Assembly: GCA_023653785.1 (NCBI GenBank)
Contig: JAMKCH010084881.1
Span: 1 to 64,000, forward strand
Length of the DNA: 64,000 bases
Direction: 5' to 3'
Source: Ophioderma brevispina
Lineage: Eukaryota > Echinodermata > Ophiuroidea > Amphilepidida > Ophiodermatidae
Part shown: one piece after another, positions 31,084-43,512 of the stretch
Position numbering within the stretch: the stretch's first letter is position 1
How the letters are laid out: every line of letters starts with the position of its first letter
Made by a program: the position numbers and the translations under genes
The notes under the pieces: model-generated
Database searches by the model: none
Seen by the model: the letters and a program-made list of their open reading frames with translations, nothing else
What the model was told of the DNA's origin: nothing

Positions 31084-33316
31084 TAATTAAACGTCCAACA
31101 TTTTGGTAGATTTTGTACCACTTCATTGTTACATACATAAGTATTTTCCCCTTGTAAGTAATAAGGTGTCACAAACATATGTTGTCTTTCAATGCCATCA
31201 CTTGATGGTTCGCATCATTGATGCTCTGGTTGATGTTTAGGAATGTTTTGTATTCTGTTTGACATACCTCCAACATGAAAATGACAAATTATTAACCCGG
31301 GGGGGAGCTGCTAGCAGATTTTGTAACAACATCGCAAGTACAAAAGGTTTTGAGTGATTTAAAATTGTAGACAGACTGACAGGACCCCGAAACATAATTC
31401 TTAAGTGCTGCAAATGGTGTTAAGGAGAGGGGCCAAAAGACAAAGAATTGTACGGGGGTCAAATTTTTAAATTCATCGTTTGTTCAAAAACGTATGCGTA
31501 TAACCCATCAGAGAAGAATTAGAAGGTTATAGTTGTAATTGTTACAGCCTCAGTTTCAGAGGTATAGGCTTAAAAACAGCAAAAATCAATATAAGGGTCA
31601 GTTTTCAGTTGTACAGACTAAGCCGGGTCACTTTTTCACAGTTGCTCGATTTTTTTCTTGACTGCAAATTTCTTTTGCGGAAATATCGAGGGCCGACAAA
31701 CAGAAGGACGAACTCAGCCTGAAAGGAAATATTAAAGAATTGCTTTAATTCTGCTGTTCATGCCATGAATTGTTCTTTGTTTAACATACTGTTGGCTGAC
31801 CAGTACCATATATGAGCTTTAGGAGATGTTTACATTTAGAGTAATGTAATTTGGAATTAGTAGAAAATATTAAAAATCACAGTTCTCCAAAAGCAGTATA
31901 CAGCAGAATTAAAGAAATTCTTTACTATTTTTACAGTGATGAGGTTAAGTTCCTTCGGTTTGTCAACCCTCGATATGATTTGTAATGGGGGTAGCCGCAA
32001 GGAATGTCCAATTAAATAGGTCCTCAGCGTCAAAAATGGTTGGGAACCCTGCCTAAAGGTCTCAGCAGAGATCATGTTAATGTGTGAAATCTGGTCAGGG
32101 GCGTAAGCCGATTTACTTACGGGGGGGTGAGGGACTTAGAAAAAAAAGTGGACCTTTTGGTTTAAAAGGGAGCCGTAAATTGTCTTTTTTGGACCTTTAG
32201 CCTTCTTTACATACATACATATATATACAAAGTTATTTAGGACGCAATTCGTCCAAAGACAACATTGCAGTACAAACCATTGCAAAGTACAAAAGGCAGA
32301 AAGTATAGAAACAAATGTTGTTTTTAACAGTTTCCTGAAAAAATGTTAACTGATTGTACATCTTGTGATGTGTTGTGGAGGCTGTTCCAAGTTTTGGAAG
32401 CAATTACAGGCAATTGATTCCACAGCCAAAGAATAAAAATTTGGGAACCAAGACGTTGAGGTGTCATCAGATGATCTAAGAGGCCGACTCGGAACGTAGT
32501 AAGAAAACAGTTGATTTTGGATGCAGGTGATCATCATGCAATGCTTTATAAAATATAAAAAGATCTTGGAAAGGTAACTCTCTTGGGCTAATTTGGAAGC
32601 CAGTGCAACGTTGTTAACAAGGGTTCGGCTTCAGTCCGGCGTTTGTAAATTTTGTTTTTTGTGTTAAAAGTTTTTTTTTAAAAAGTCTTATGTTAAAAAA
32701 GTGCGACTTTCTGTCAATTTTCTCTAGACTTTGGACCTTTGAATAAAAGTGCCCCCCCCCCGGAGGTTTTTTTGTTTTTGGAATTGGGGGGGGGGGTGGT
32801 AAACGAAGCCCTTCCCCCGTATATTTTCTAAATCAATTGGTGGATGAAATTGAAGATACTGAACTGTGCCAAGGGGAATTGAATGAGCTTCTACAATCTA
32901 CAAGCTCATAGTGCTTGCACATACCTTCACTTGGAAAACAAGTACAAGGTTAGAAAAACAGGGTAAGAAAATGAGTCCCCATGCTAGTGTCTTAGTCTAC
33001 CATTGTATAACGGCACCCAGAATAAACTTGATCTTGTAGACGATGCTATGGAGTAATGGCGATGAAAAGATGGGAAATATGTGATATATCATTCATTACA
33101 AATGGAGAACACAATATGTAGCTAGACACTACATCACTAGGACTTGCCAGTTCGTGACACAGGGTGTATGCAGATGCGGTAATGCAGATCTGTGAGTAGG
33201 GTTTTGAAAAAAGCTGAAACATAGCGTAAAACAGGTAAAAAGTCAAAAACAGGCTGAAAATGAAAGAAAAAGCTAAAATTTTGATGCTTTGATAATTTGA
33301 TGCTCACAGGCCTGTA
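31084..33316. other. Intergenic, no gene recognised
   Basis: Contains a CAGGGGCGTA-type hAT-like end at 32097, G/C runs at 32751-32796, and otherwise unremarkable AT-rich sequence. Confidence 0.5.
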
Positions 33317-33442
33317 ATGCATTGAGAACGCCCATACCCAGCTGCATTCAGGAATGTGACCGCATAAGTTAAGTCCACTTGATCGATGTCAGTCACATTC
33401 CTGAACAGCCTCGCAGCTGGGCATGGGTGCTCTCATTCATTA
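33317..33442. repeat. Imperfect inverted repeat, ~50-bp arms
   Basis: AATGCATTGAGAACGCCCAT...CAGCTGCATTCAGGAATGTGAC pairs with GTCACATTCCTGAACAG...CAGCTGGGCATGGGTGCTCTCATTCATT across a short loop. A foldback MITE remnant. Confidence 0.75.
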
Positions 33443-34019
33443 CCACATCTACATAAGCATGCACCCGGTTTTCTAAACCTCGTAAAGATCAGGGTAGCAT
33501 ACGTAATGCAATGGTTCTTTGCTCATTTGCACCATTGAGGGCCCAATTTGATTCAAGCAGGCAACAGTCTTATTTACTTGCAATAGGTTAAAAGGCCAAG
33601 CTTGGCCTTCCCGTTATATGACGTAAAATGTATGTAGACTGTATGTAAGGTGCTAATATCTAGATGTAGCAGCCTTTGTTCTCTCAGAAACTGGGTTTAT
33701 GATGTAAGGTAAAAAAGGTTCAGTATGTAGCCCTAATCCAAAATGTGTGTTTTCATTTTGTGTGTGTGTGTTTTTGAGTGATTTTTCTAGAATGCCATGC
33801 CCTTCAGTTCATCACATAAACTGTATGTGTCATTTTAGCAAACTGAATCTTAACACTTAGTGGAGAATGCGGGGAGGTTCCTAGGGACCGCAAACCAAAT
33901 TTTGCCAGTTTTATGACTAACGATATACATTTTTGGAATCATATTTGTTGTAGTTGTGTAACTTTTGAATACGGATCATGAAAAAATTATCTAATTAACA
34001 GGGCAATAGATTTGATTAA

Positions 34020-34363
34020 AGGTGCAACAAGAGATTTCACATATCAGGTGTTCCTAAAAAATCGAAACTACTGATTTTTGTCCTGATGTAAAGCTTTCCA
34101 TCAAAAATATCCCCATCTGAAAGGATTAAGCTGAGAAATGTTTCTTTGGTACAACAATTGTGAAATTCTAATTTTGATAGGAGCAAATAACAAAATTCAG
34201 CCTAGTTTTCTATTAAAATATAAGCAATCAAAAGTCCCTTTTTGACTCTTTTGAGACATTTCTTGCAGCCAAATACAAAGTTAGAAAATCTATTGAGTGT
34301 CTAATCTACATGAAATTACTATTACGACCAATATTTGATTGTCGAAATCTCTCGTTGCAACCT
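34020..34363 (-). mobile_element. TTAA-flanked MITE (family B), most complete copy
   Basis: The 344-bp element has terminal inverted repeats AGGTGCAACAAGAGATTTC (left) and GAAATCTCTCGTTGCAACCT (right), flanked by TTAA at 34016-34019 and 34364-34367. It is the reference for the other family-B copies. TTAA duplication with A/T-rich non-coding interior fits a piggyBac-mobilised MITE. Confidence 0.88.
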
Positions 34364-34367
34364 TTAA

Positions 34368-35339
34368 GGTTGGGTTCCTAGGATCCCCCTTTCCACAACA
34401 GGAGTGTCTTAAAAAAAATAATTAAAACAAGTGAACTGTATTACTATATTTTCCCGGTGAAGTAATTTATAATGCATTAAATAAACAATAAATAAGTATG
34501 AAATTCAGTCAACCTTTATATGCGATAGTGAACACTTTGATTTTGCCATACAGCCTGTCCCCAAAAAAGTGTACAATCCGAAAAAAATGGTTAAATCTGA
34601 AATTTCAAAATAAGTCATTCTTACTTACATAATATTAAAGAACAAAGCCAGGTTTTCCAGTGGTGTTTCTTTCATCTTATTTGATTTGTCATCCAGATAT
34701 ATTATCATTTAGTGCGATACAACCGAAGTCATTTTTGTGCCACTTTCATGCATTGGCAGAGTTGTTTCGCTCAGTTATGCCATACTGTCTTTTGAATCTC
34801 ATAAAGATTACAATTGCCAAAGAAACAATTTAACATGGTTAAAATAAACAAAGGAAGTCTCGTTTTCTTGACACAGCTTTAAGAGTTGACATAAAAGTAT
34901 CTCTCGATTGAAACAAGCAATGAGATGAAACAAAATAATACTGGAAAGCGTACTCTTTTTTTCCTCTTTTAATATGATGACAAAACGCTTATGTTGAGAT
35001 ATAATATTGAAAACGAGAGCATCAATGAGCATAGACCCACTTGTATGGTGGAACTGGAACTTAAGCTCTGGAGTACGCAATGCATGAGACCCTAAACAGT
35101 ATTGTTTGGCAGACAGTTTTTTGAACAAATAAGATATTCAACGATGACATAAAATATGTGCTTTGGCAAAATAGAAAATTGTGCAGTACAAAGTACTTGA
35201 GGTCAACATGACCCCGAGGGTGCTCTTCTTAATGGTTGCAAAAAATACATTCCTGTCTCATTTTTTTTTTTGAAAATTACATAAGGCCCTTTACTCCCAA
35301 TGTATAATCTTAAGTTTCTTAACATTGTTCAGAAATGCA
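34368..35339. other. Intergenic, no gene recognised
   Basis: A 106-codon minus frame at 34808-35128 has no recognised domain. Nothing else is apparent. Confidence 0.45.
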
Positions 35340-35745
35340 TATAATGCCCCTTTTATTGGAAGCTCTTAATTGGTAAATTGAGGAATGGTCCTGTTACTTG
35401 GTAAGTGAGGATGTGCCTTTTTAAAATTATAAATTGAGGAATTTCCCCTTTTCATTTTTAATGAAGGAATGGCCCTTTAATTGGTAATGAGGAATTGGCA
35501 CTGTATTTGAAATAAATTTGCATTAACCCTTTCCACGTTGAATGCGAGAATGGGCCTTTGGCAAAATGTATGAATTGCCCTTTAACTGGTAACTGCGAAA
35601 TGGCCTGAATGGCCCTTGAATTGGTAAATGAGGAATTGGCCCTTTAATTGGTAAATACTGAATGGATTTTTTAATTGGTAAATTGAACTGATGGAAGCCC
35701 CTAAAAAAGTAATAATGGAGAATGGCCTTTTAATAGATCAAGGCG
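35340..35745 (+). repeat. Decayed minisatellite, TTTAATTGGTAAATGAGGAATGGCCC theme
   Basis: About a dozen degenerate ~28-bp units with GGTAA(AT)TGAGGAATGGCCCTTTAATT words. Units vary by indels and substitutions. Confidence 0.8.
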
Positions 35746-35764
35746 GTCAGTCCGTCTTTCGCGA

Positions 35765-36180
35765 CACCCCACCAAAGAACTCTAAAAGATAACTCATTAA
35801 TGAACCTATCCATACCCCACCAACAGAAAACTCTAAAACACCTCATCATTGGTGAACTCCATCCATAACGTCACCAACACCCAAAAAAAAACCCTCTAAA
35901 ACAATCAACTCCTTTCAATACTGCCACACCTCCCTGCACAAACCCTCTAAAAATTCTTCACTGGTTGAGGAACTCCATTCCATGACTCGCCCAAATGACT
36001 TAAACAACATAACTCATCAATTAAACTCCTTTCATCCTCCCTAACAAATAACTCTAAAACTTATTGATGGGCTCCATTTATATTATTATAAAGAACATCA
36101 CTCAGAATAACTCAATCCATAAACTCACCAAAACAACAAAACACTCTAATCATAACGCATCACGAACTCCATAACATTTT
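35765..36180 (+). repeat. Second decayed minisatellite, AACTCTAAAAC...AACTCCATCCATA theme
   Basis: At least seven degenerate ~50-bp units containing AA(C)TCTAAAA, CTCATCA(T)T, GAACTCCAT and CC(A)CACCAA. It is unrelated in sequence to the tract immediately upstream. The two sit inside a shared context marked by TTTTGAAAATT(A/G)CATAA at 35269 and 36177. Confidence 0.75.
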
Positions 36181-36654
36181 GAAAATTGCATAATTGCCCC
36201 TTTTATTCAATTTTTGAGGGTGTTTTTTCTTTCCTCAATGATGTAAAATACACAGTCACCATAAAAACAAAATCACACAATTTTTTTATTTTCCAAAAAC
36301 TATTCTCACCCACAACCTAGAACCTGAAAACAATTGATGAACTTCATCCATACACCCTACCATAAAAAAAAACTCTAAATATACCTTCATTTGAACTCCA
36401 TTAATTAAACTGCATAATGGCCCCTAATTTTGAAAGCTTAACCCTTGAGGGGGCTCTTCTCAAATGATCCGAAAAATCCATTCCCTTTAAACGATGCAGC
36501 AACGAAGCATGTAAACCCTTGCTTCTGGATGCAGCAGATATCACAGCCTGTCTCAAAAAGTTTAGACACCAGCAGTGATTTCTAAGGAGAGTCAAAATAT
36601 TTTAAATTTGCAGGATAGCTTAAATGAAGGATAGAAATTATCCAAAGTTGCTTT

Positions 36655-36890
36655 TTTCCCTCTGAGAATTGACGGAAAACGGAGAAAACGTTCGTACACT
36701 AAGGACTAAAACACGATTTGTCTTTTAGGTTGCTTTTTTGTCCTATGATATATGGTATGGTATGTTAGGATCCCTAGTACTTGTTACAGACATTAAAAAT
36801 CTGATATTTTTATGTTTGTTTTTCGATTTTTGATACAGTAATCACTGGATAGTGCCTTAAAAGTGCCCTCTTTGGCAATTACAAATACAG
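36655..36890 (+). repeat. Dispersed repeat L, copy 1
   Basis: Shares with 54740-54975 and 56380-56640 a GGAGAAAAC block, a TGTCCGTACGGACA palindrome (here degenerate, GTTCGTACACTAAGGAC), TTTGTC(CTT)TTAGG, a TATG(T)TAGGA block, and GATAGTGCCTTAAA. Confidence 0.65.
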
Positions 36891-37440
36891 TCTTAGCGTT
36901 TCAAATGCCGGTTTGTTCTGTTAAAAATTGTTTGTTTTGTAATCTCGAGATTTTTAGTAAACAACGAATGATGGGCGTGGAGGTCGACTTTTGTGAACAC
37001 TCAATGATTGATAATCTCTACAACCGGTATGTTAGACTGTAATCAGTCATTTTCGTTGATTGTTCATGTTAACAGCAATCAGGTGGAAATTGGTTTTTGT
37101 AAAATGGAATACAAAACAGAATTTGACTTTTTGTAAACTGATAACATTGGTCTCTACATGCCAGGACATGTAGAAAGTTTGGGTGACACAAAACATTCAC
37201 ATTTTCATTGCAACTTCTCCAGAACAAAGTGGAAAAATCAAATAGGTCGTAGAAATTATGTTTCTTATATGATATGACAATAAATATATAGTGTGAAAGA
37301 CAATTGATCTCGATTTATAGGCTATATGTCACTGGACTGTTTACAAAATCTATTGCCACATACAAAGAAGATTAATAATTTAAAATAGTCTAAGGCCAAA
37401 AAAAACAAGTGTGTATCAGAGAGAAATGTGAAAAAAATTG
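36891..37440. other. Intergenic, nothing recognised
   Basis: No credible frame or repeat. Confidence 0.5.
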
Positions 37441-37700
37441 CTAATGCAAAATGCGTTTTTTTAGAAAAATGCTAATGCGAATGCGGGTTTTTCTTTTTTT
37501 TTTCATGCAGTTTGGCCCACTTTCAAATTTTTCGGCCGCCGTCGCGTCCAAATTTTCATTTTTTTTTCTGAATTTGTACACAAAAAAATTAAAAGTGAGT
37601 TCAAACCTAAAAAAAAAAAATATGCAGTCAAAAAGCAATTTTAAAACTACTGCGCGCGGTCTTCTGAAGACAAACTTGTTTTTTTTTCTTGGCTACGGGC
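37441..37700. repeat. Dispersed repeat X, copy 1
   Basis: TTTTTCGGCCG, AAACCTAAA, (T)GCAGTC...TTTTAAA, GTCTTCTGA(A)GACAAAC and TTTTTCTTGGC recur in the same order at 45950-46165. The two overlapping ORFs here (37441-37638 -, 37451-37804 +) are homopolymer artefacts. Confidence 0.65.
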
Positions 37701-38107
37701 CTATCATAGTTTTGGGACTAGATAAAATAGTAGTCACTATTTCGTCTATTTATATAATGTTTCAAACACAAATTGTGTTTCTACATATAAAAAAAGGTTT
37801 GTGAGAAAGGTAGGCGCCGACATATTTTTTCTGACTAAAGCGTGCTTCAGTAATATGAACCCACAACTAAGAGTCCTAGAAGATGAATAAAATTGACTTG
37901 AAATATATAAATACCACTGTAGTTGAAAGTCTAAAGTGAAACCAAGTCTGGTCAAGTCCCAGGGGTCAAGTAATAGAAAGTTTAGTCTGGGATGAAGATA
38001 TTTGTCCCAGGTTTTATTATACCCCTATATAGCCATGTCCAATTCAAATCAGGGACAACCTTAAATGTGAATTGGAGAGTGCTAATTAAGTTATAACGTA
38101 ACTATCA

Positions 38108-41100
38108 CAGGGCTACATGGACCCTGCCAAAAATAAACTATAGCGGTAAAATAGGGCAAAAAAAAAACCAGAATAGTAGGGAGATATAGGGAAATATAGG
38201 GATTAAAACAAGGAAAATTAGAGGGAAAATATAGGAATTGTATGTATTTTTAGTTGGAATGTGGATGCCTTTCCATTGTATATCAGCAGCAATTTTAATT
38301 CATGAGAGGATCTGTGCAAAATTTGAGCTCTATCGGGCTGTATTGACATATGATACTCCCATGTTGCGGGTAATTAATTAAATGGGGGGAAAAGTGGAAA
38401 TGCTTTCTGAAGGCGAACCAAAATCCCCTACAGCAGGAATCCAGGTTTCCTAAGTCTAATGATTTTCAAGTATAACTTATATGTCAAGTCATAAGTTAAA
38501 GTTGACGTATTTTGACCTGGGATCCAAAAATCAACATCAACTCCGCTAGGTATATATGTTGTTTTGGGAAAAAGTTGAATAAGTTTCTAAAAGGTTTTTT
38601 TAATTTTAATTTGAGATATATTGGACACATCACACTGGAAAATTGTGCACGTACGTTCCTGCTATAATCTGGCAACCAACACAAATAGAAGTTGGTAATA
38701 TTCCTCTATCTATCAACACCTTTTACAGTAACAACGTCAATTTAAGTGCTAAAAGATTATTCTTTCTGCAGATATCCGAAACACCAATTAATGACATTGA
38801 GGGGTGCTTGAAATGGAACAAACTAAATTGACAGGTGTTTAACCAAATGGTTGTAATTATAATATTTAAATGTCTCAAAGGTATGGCCCCTAGTTACCTT
38901 TCATCCCAATTTGTCTTTTATGATGAATTTCACTCCAAAGGTACTAGGCGTCAAACACACTTTCTATCTGAACCTATCTGGAAATACAGCAGGAAAAGGA
39001 CTTTCCATTAGTGCTACCAAAACATTTGGAATGGACTTCCCTGCAAGATGTTAGATGTATTAACAAACGAGTCTTGCGTCAATCAAAACTCTTGTTTTGT
39101 AACCTGTGTGATTTTCATTGTTAAAATCATTTGTCATTGTTAATATTACATGTAGGTGCATTCATCTTTCAGTTGTATTTTTTTTTTTATCTGTATATTG
39201 TACCTGTAGGGCCCTCATTGGAAACCAGTGCATTAGCATTGAAGGGGCTTCAGCCCTTTAAAGAAGTTAAATAAATAAAAATAAATTCATTGTCAATGTA
39301 TGCTATCATTACCAGGAAGGGGCATTTGAAAGTTTTTTCAAAAATGGGGCCAAAGGTCAACATCCAAGTCTTAGCCAGTGGTTCTTTGATCAAAATTTGT
39401 TGGTAATTTAAGGAAATTGCTTGACCGATGTTTTACCAAAAAATGGGGTTAAAGCCCACATAGATAGGGCTCATAGAGGGGAATATGTGTACAAACCAAT
39501 AGAGGTTTGGGCTGGTGAGTTTTGTTTTAAATGTGATGATCATATGCAAGCACCTTATTGCACCAGAAATTACATTTTATAGTTTTAAACCAATTAGTAA
39601 AAGGTTACATAGGGTTCTTCAGGAGATCAATATGTGTACAACCTGCGGAATCTTGAGCCAGTGAGTTTTTTTACAAACTAAGGTAATCGTCAATTGTGTA
39701 TAAGAGTAAGCAGGATTGTGAATTGTTTGCAAAGCAGAGTGAGGGTGAGAGATATTTTATATAGCAATTAAGGGGAATAAGAGTAGAGTGGAAAACACTT
39801 ACAATTCACTGATCTGAATCTCATACTAAATGTTCTGTTAGCTAATATGGTCCTTTGGTGCAAGAGTGTCTTATCCCCACAAACGCCCTCAAAACATCCC
39901 ATTTAATTAAACAAGATCATCTGGGGATTGTACCTGAGCCCCTAAAATTTTTTGAAAACAAGATACATATGTAAGCAATAAATCCTCAGAAATGAGTAGG
40001 CCTTTATTTTCCAAACTGACCCTATCAATGGTAAGGATTTCCGTCATCAGCCACCCATCAACCCAAACAAATCTCGTATTCCTCCAAGGTGAACGCGAGA
40101 ACAGTCAATTTGCTCATTGTTGTGTAGTCCAAAGTTTACCAACTCTGACACTGTATTGTAATTTATTTTTAAAGCAAAGTGTATGATTCTGACCAAAAGA
40201 AAGAAATTTCTGATTTTACTCTCAAACACAACATATGCCTCAAAACCAAAGTCATTTAAATCCAGAAAGGTCCTTAAACTTGGTGGGGCTTGAGGAGTGA
40301 AAGATGACTCTTTACCTATAAAATCATGCTGCTAAGATGGAGATATCCAATTTTGTATTGCTTGTTTTAGAGCACCTTGTATAATTTTGGACTCCGAGTG
40401 ACTGGTAATATTTGATAAATTCTTTGAAAGACACATCAACAACATCAATCTTTAATTTCTTAGGAGAAAAATATTGGGAAATATAGGTTATACACCACTA
40501 CCCTGCGGCCGTAAGGATCAAACATCTTGGATGGACTACTTCTTGCATGCATCTGGCAACAAAGTGTTAAATGTCTGAAAATTGCACTAGTTATATAGAA
40601 GTGGGGAAAAAAAAAAATGGGGGAAAAAAAAAATGCATCATGATTGACATGGTACGACTGGTATTTTTCATCAAACTAGGAACTAGGCCACGGCATTTGG
40701 ACAGTGGAATTTGATGAAATTTACTTTTACTCTGGGGTCATCAATTTCACATCGATTTGCAAATTAACAGCTTTGGCGACTATAGAGAATCTTGGGGTGC
40801 CGGTATGACAATCGGGCAAGTTTGGTGATTCGGAACTAAAAAATTTTTTTTTTTTCGCGGTCATCATATGTTCAAAATTTGGTTATTTGGTGATTTCAAG
40901 CTTGTACTTTCATTGGGGTGATGTTATTGATATTTCCTCTGTGAGAGTTTTTAAATGTGAAAGAACATGCTCAAGTTGCCCATTTTTCCCATAGACTACT
41001 GTGTATAGTTGAGTTAGTGGTGTGAACCTATAGGGATTTTGGAACTTTATAGGGATTTATAGGGAGAGGGTAAAAATATAGGAAATCTAGGAATTATAGG

Positions 41101-41116
41101 GCCGCTTGTAGCCCTG
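38108..41116. mobile_element. Possible 3-kb hAT-like composite element
   Basis: CAGGGCTACA at 38108 is answered by TGTAGCCCTG ending at 41116, and CTATCA directly flanks both ends (38102-38107 and 41117-41122). Both ends carry subterminal TATAGGGA-type words (38180-38260 and 41030-41100). The interior has no intact transposase and contains a LINE remnant (38665-39295) and a diverged ~165-bp duplication (39445, 39610). The short inverted repeats could be coincidental, so this is a hypothesis. Confidence 0.5.
38665..39295 (+). pseudogene. LINE reverse-transcriptase C-terminal remnant with 3' UTR
   Basis: From about 38861 the frame reads FKCLKGMAPSYLS, then HFLSEPIWKYSRKRTFH, a stop, and NIWNGLP. 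This is the familiar order at the end of CR1/L2-style reverse transcriptases (LKGLAPSYL, then TR..L..P, then WN.LP). An upstream piece (INDIEGCLKWNKL) also fits. The 3' UTR contains TGTATATTGTACCTGTAGGGCCCTCATTGG and GCATTAGCATTGAAGGGGCT, and ends in TAAATAAATAAA. In-frame stops and a lost catalytic domain mean it is dead. Confidence 0.78.
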
Positions 41117-41649
41117 CTATCATTTAGCTAGATAACATATGAAATTTACTGCCAAGTGATTACCAGCTATTGGAATTGGCCTTTCTCAAGAGCAATGTGA
41201 CTGTTAAATTTAAATTAGCAAGTATGTTATCAAGATCAATTCATTTTGTCCTTGGTATGGTGCTCTTCCAAACCAGAATAACAATTTTTGCAGCCCTTTA
41301 ATTTTCACATAGAATGTGGGGAAATTGATTGTGGTAAATGGCTAAAGCTTGAGTTCTAATAATGAGATATGATTAAATTAATAAATATTTTAAGTTAACA
41401 TTATGATTATTAAGAAGTCCTACTTGAATTTTTTAAATATAGATATGTTTAAAAATAGTTTGTTCAAATATTCCCTCTTCCAGAGGTAGAGTGAGTGAAG
41501 TCTGTGACCCTAGTGTAAATAAACAATTGCAAGGACACTGATTGACACAAAACATTAGGCTGCAAATGCATCAAGGCTAGCTTTATACAACATAGCAGCT
41601 TGGAAAAGTGATAAGGGGATCGAATTTGCTATTCTCAATTTCTTTCTTA
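41117..41649. other. Intergenic, no gene recognised
   Basis: Short AT-rich stretch without features. Confidence 0.5.
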
Positions 41650-41735
41650 CCCATTCATAATACACACATCCAAACGGAGCTGTATCACACGTCACAAACC
41701 AAATTCAACCAATTTGTTTGTTTAGACCCTAAACT
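41650..41735 (-). repeat. Dispersed repeat fragment shared with the zinc-finger 3' end
   Basis: The reverse complement contains ATACAGCTCCGTTTGGAT preceded by AAACAAACAAATTGGTTGAA, the same words that abut the truncated finger at 12322-12372. Confidence 0.6.
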
Positions 41736-41882
41736 TGGCTTTCACAACCTTATTATCGCCAAACGAAAACGCTGCATTATTTTCCCACGTCATCCAAACA
41801 CGCATGCGAAATTTTAAGACAATACGATATAAGATAAACATGCAGTTAACAAAAACCATTGGCTTCAAAACCCCACTACTAA

Positions 41883-41910
41883 GGACCCACGAACGAAGAT
41901 TCGTGGGTCC
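41883..41910. repeat. Perfect 11-bp hairpin
   Basis: GGACCCACGAA, a 6-base loop, then TTCGTGGGTCC. Not followed by a T run and not a recognised RNA element. Confidence 0.85.
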
Positions 41911-42008
41911 AAAAATCAGTGTTTGTTTGTATCATTTTTTTTTAGACGGGCTGTATCTGGATCTGGATCATTTATACTCCAACAAAGCAGGTTCCTGCAT
42001 CACGCTAG

Positions 42009-42228
42009 AGTTTAGTAATTTCATAATAGATTGACATATATTTCTTACTTGTATTTGGCTAACAGAAATGTCGTTAAAAGAGAGAAAAAGTGATTTTTGA
42101 TTTGCTTAAGTTCAATGTAACACATAGGCCGAATTTATCCTTATCCTTTCAGATGGGGATATTTTTGATGGAAAGCTTTACCTCGGGGCAAATTCAGACT
42201 TTCGATTTCTAAGGGACACCTGATATCT
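42009..42228 (+). mobile_element. Family-B MITE fragment
   Basis: Carries TTTCTTACTTGTATTTGGCT, CAGATGGGGATATTTTTGAT, GGAAAGCTTTAC and GACACCTGATAT but lacks both termini. Its uninterrupted TTTCTTACTTG supplies the empty-site comparison for the nested insertion at 42680. Confidence 0.78.
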
Positions 42229-42613
42229 CCATCATCACTCCACTGTCAAACCAATGGAAAAGTTACACTGCAGACACAAACACTAGCTACCAAATGACAT
42301 TAAAAAATGACATTTGTGTTCATATAGATGAGGTGACATAAATATTTACAAACTCAAGTTCAACCTCCCAACATGTCAGTAACCAGGTGCGAAGAAATGC
42401 CCATACAGTTACACAGCATTCATAGCTTATTTTAAAAGGCACAAACCCTGCAGATACTCACGCATACTGCCGGGCAGTGCTTGTTCGTTGCCCAGCGTTG
42501 ACGTCACTTGTCAACTGCATTATGGGAGATGGAACTTTTAGCACAACACATATACAACCTTTTTCATTCCACATTTTATGTTTCGTGGAAACGGGGGGCA
42601 GCGGCCTTGTTAA

Positions 42614-43412
42614 AGGTGCAACAGAAATTTTGAAACACCCAAATTTTATGTCATAATAGTAATTTCTATAATTTCTTAAAGAGACAACTGCTGGCACATT
42701 GAAAATAGTGCGCCCTCAAGATTTTTCAAAATCGATATTTTTCGCATGATTGTAAGGCTTTTATATAAAAAGCCCTCACCCGAAATGAATAAGAACAATC
42801 ACTTCCTTATGGGTAACAGAACGATTTTATAATTAACGTCGTCGGACGTTAAATTCAGCATACACGAAAATGGGCATTTAACACAGACATGCAGACGCCG
42901 TAATGCATGTTTCCCACGCTAATGCACACTGTTTGATCGGTCCCTTAAAAACCTTTTGTTGGTTTTAATATCAGGTACAGTCCAAAAATTTCATGTAATA
43001 TACACTTTGTTGATTCAAGTTATGGCACATTAAGTCGCCACAAATTACCTGAATGTCCTTTATCCTCATATCAATGTCCCTATCTGTTTTGGGGTATGTT
43101 ATTTTATGGGTAAAATGTACTATTCTTCCAATGGCTTATACTATCATTTGAGAGCAAAATTGAGCAATTTTCATATTTTGTGAAAATGTGCCCAGGTGCC
43201 ACTTTAACTTGTATTTGGCTACAGAAATGTCGTAAGAGAAAAAAATAAGGTGATTTTGATTTGCTTAATTTTCAAGTAAAAACCTCAGGCCGAATTATCC
43301 TTAATCCTTTTCAGATGGGGATCTTTTTGATGGAAAGCTTTACATCAGGGTAAAAACCAGTAATTTCGATTTCTAAAGGGACACCTGATATGTGAAATCT
43401 CTCATTGCACCT
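42614..43412 (+). mobile_element. Family-B TTAA MITE interrupted by a family-C element
   Basis: The left end AGGTGCAACAGAAATTT follows TTAA (42610-42613). The right end GAAATCTCTCATTGCACCT precedes TTAA (43413-43416). Removing 42680-43207 leaves a continuous family-B element of about 270 bp. A further inverted family-B piece (GTGAAATTTCTAATTTCG, GGAGCAAATACAAAATTC) follows at 43430-43500. Confidence 0.85.
42680..43203 (+). mobile_element. TTAA-flanked element (family C), nested
   Basis: 524 bp. The left end AGAGACAACTGCTGGCACATT and the right end AATGTGCCCAGGTGCCACT are imperfect inverted repeats, flanked by TTAA at 42676-42679 and 43204-43207. The interior includes GTGCGCCCTCAAGATT, AGCCCTCACCCGAA and CATGTCCCTATCT-like words and matches 63443-63976 end to end. 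No coding capacity. Confidence 0.88.
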
Positions 43413-43512
43413 TTAATGTTTGTTTTTTGTGAAATTTCTAATTTCGTATAGGAGCAAATACAAAATTCTGCCGCCTCTGTTTTATTGAAAGTTGATGCCA
43501 CCAAATAATAGA

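Noticed and set aside
35340..36180. CRISPR-like array
   Set aside because: Units are degenerate, direct repeats are not conserved, spacers are not unique, and the sequence is eukaryotic. These are decayed minisatellites.
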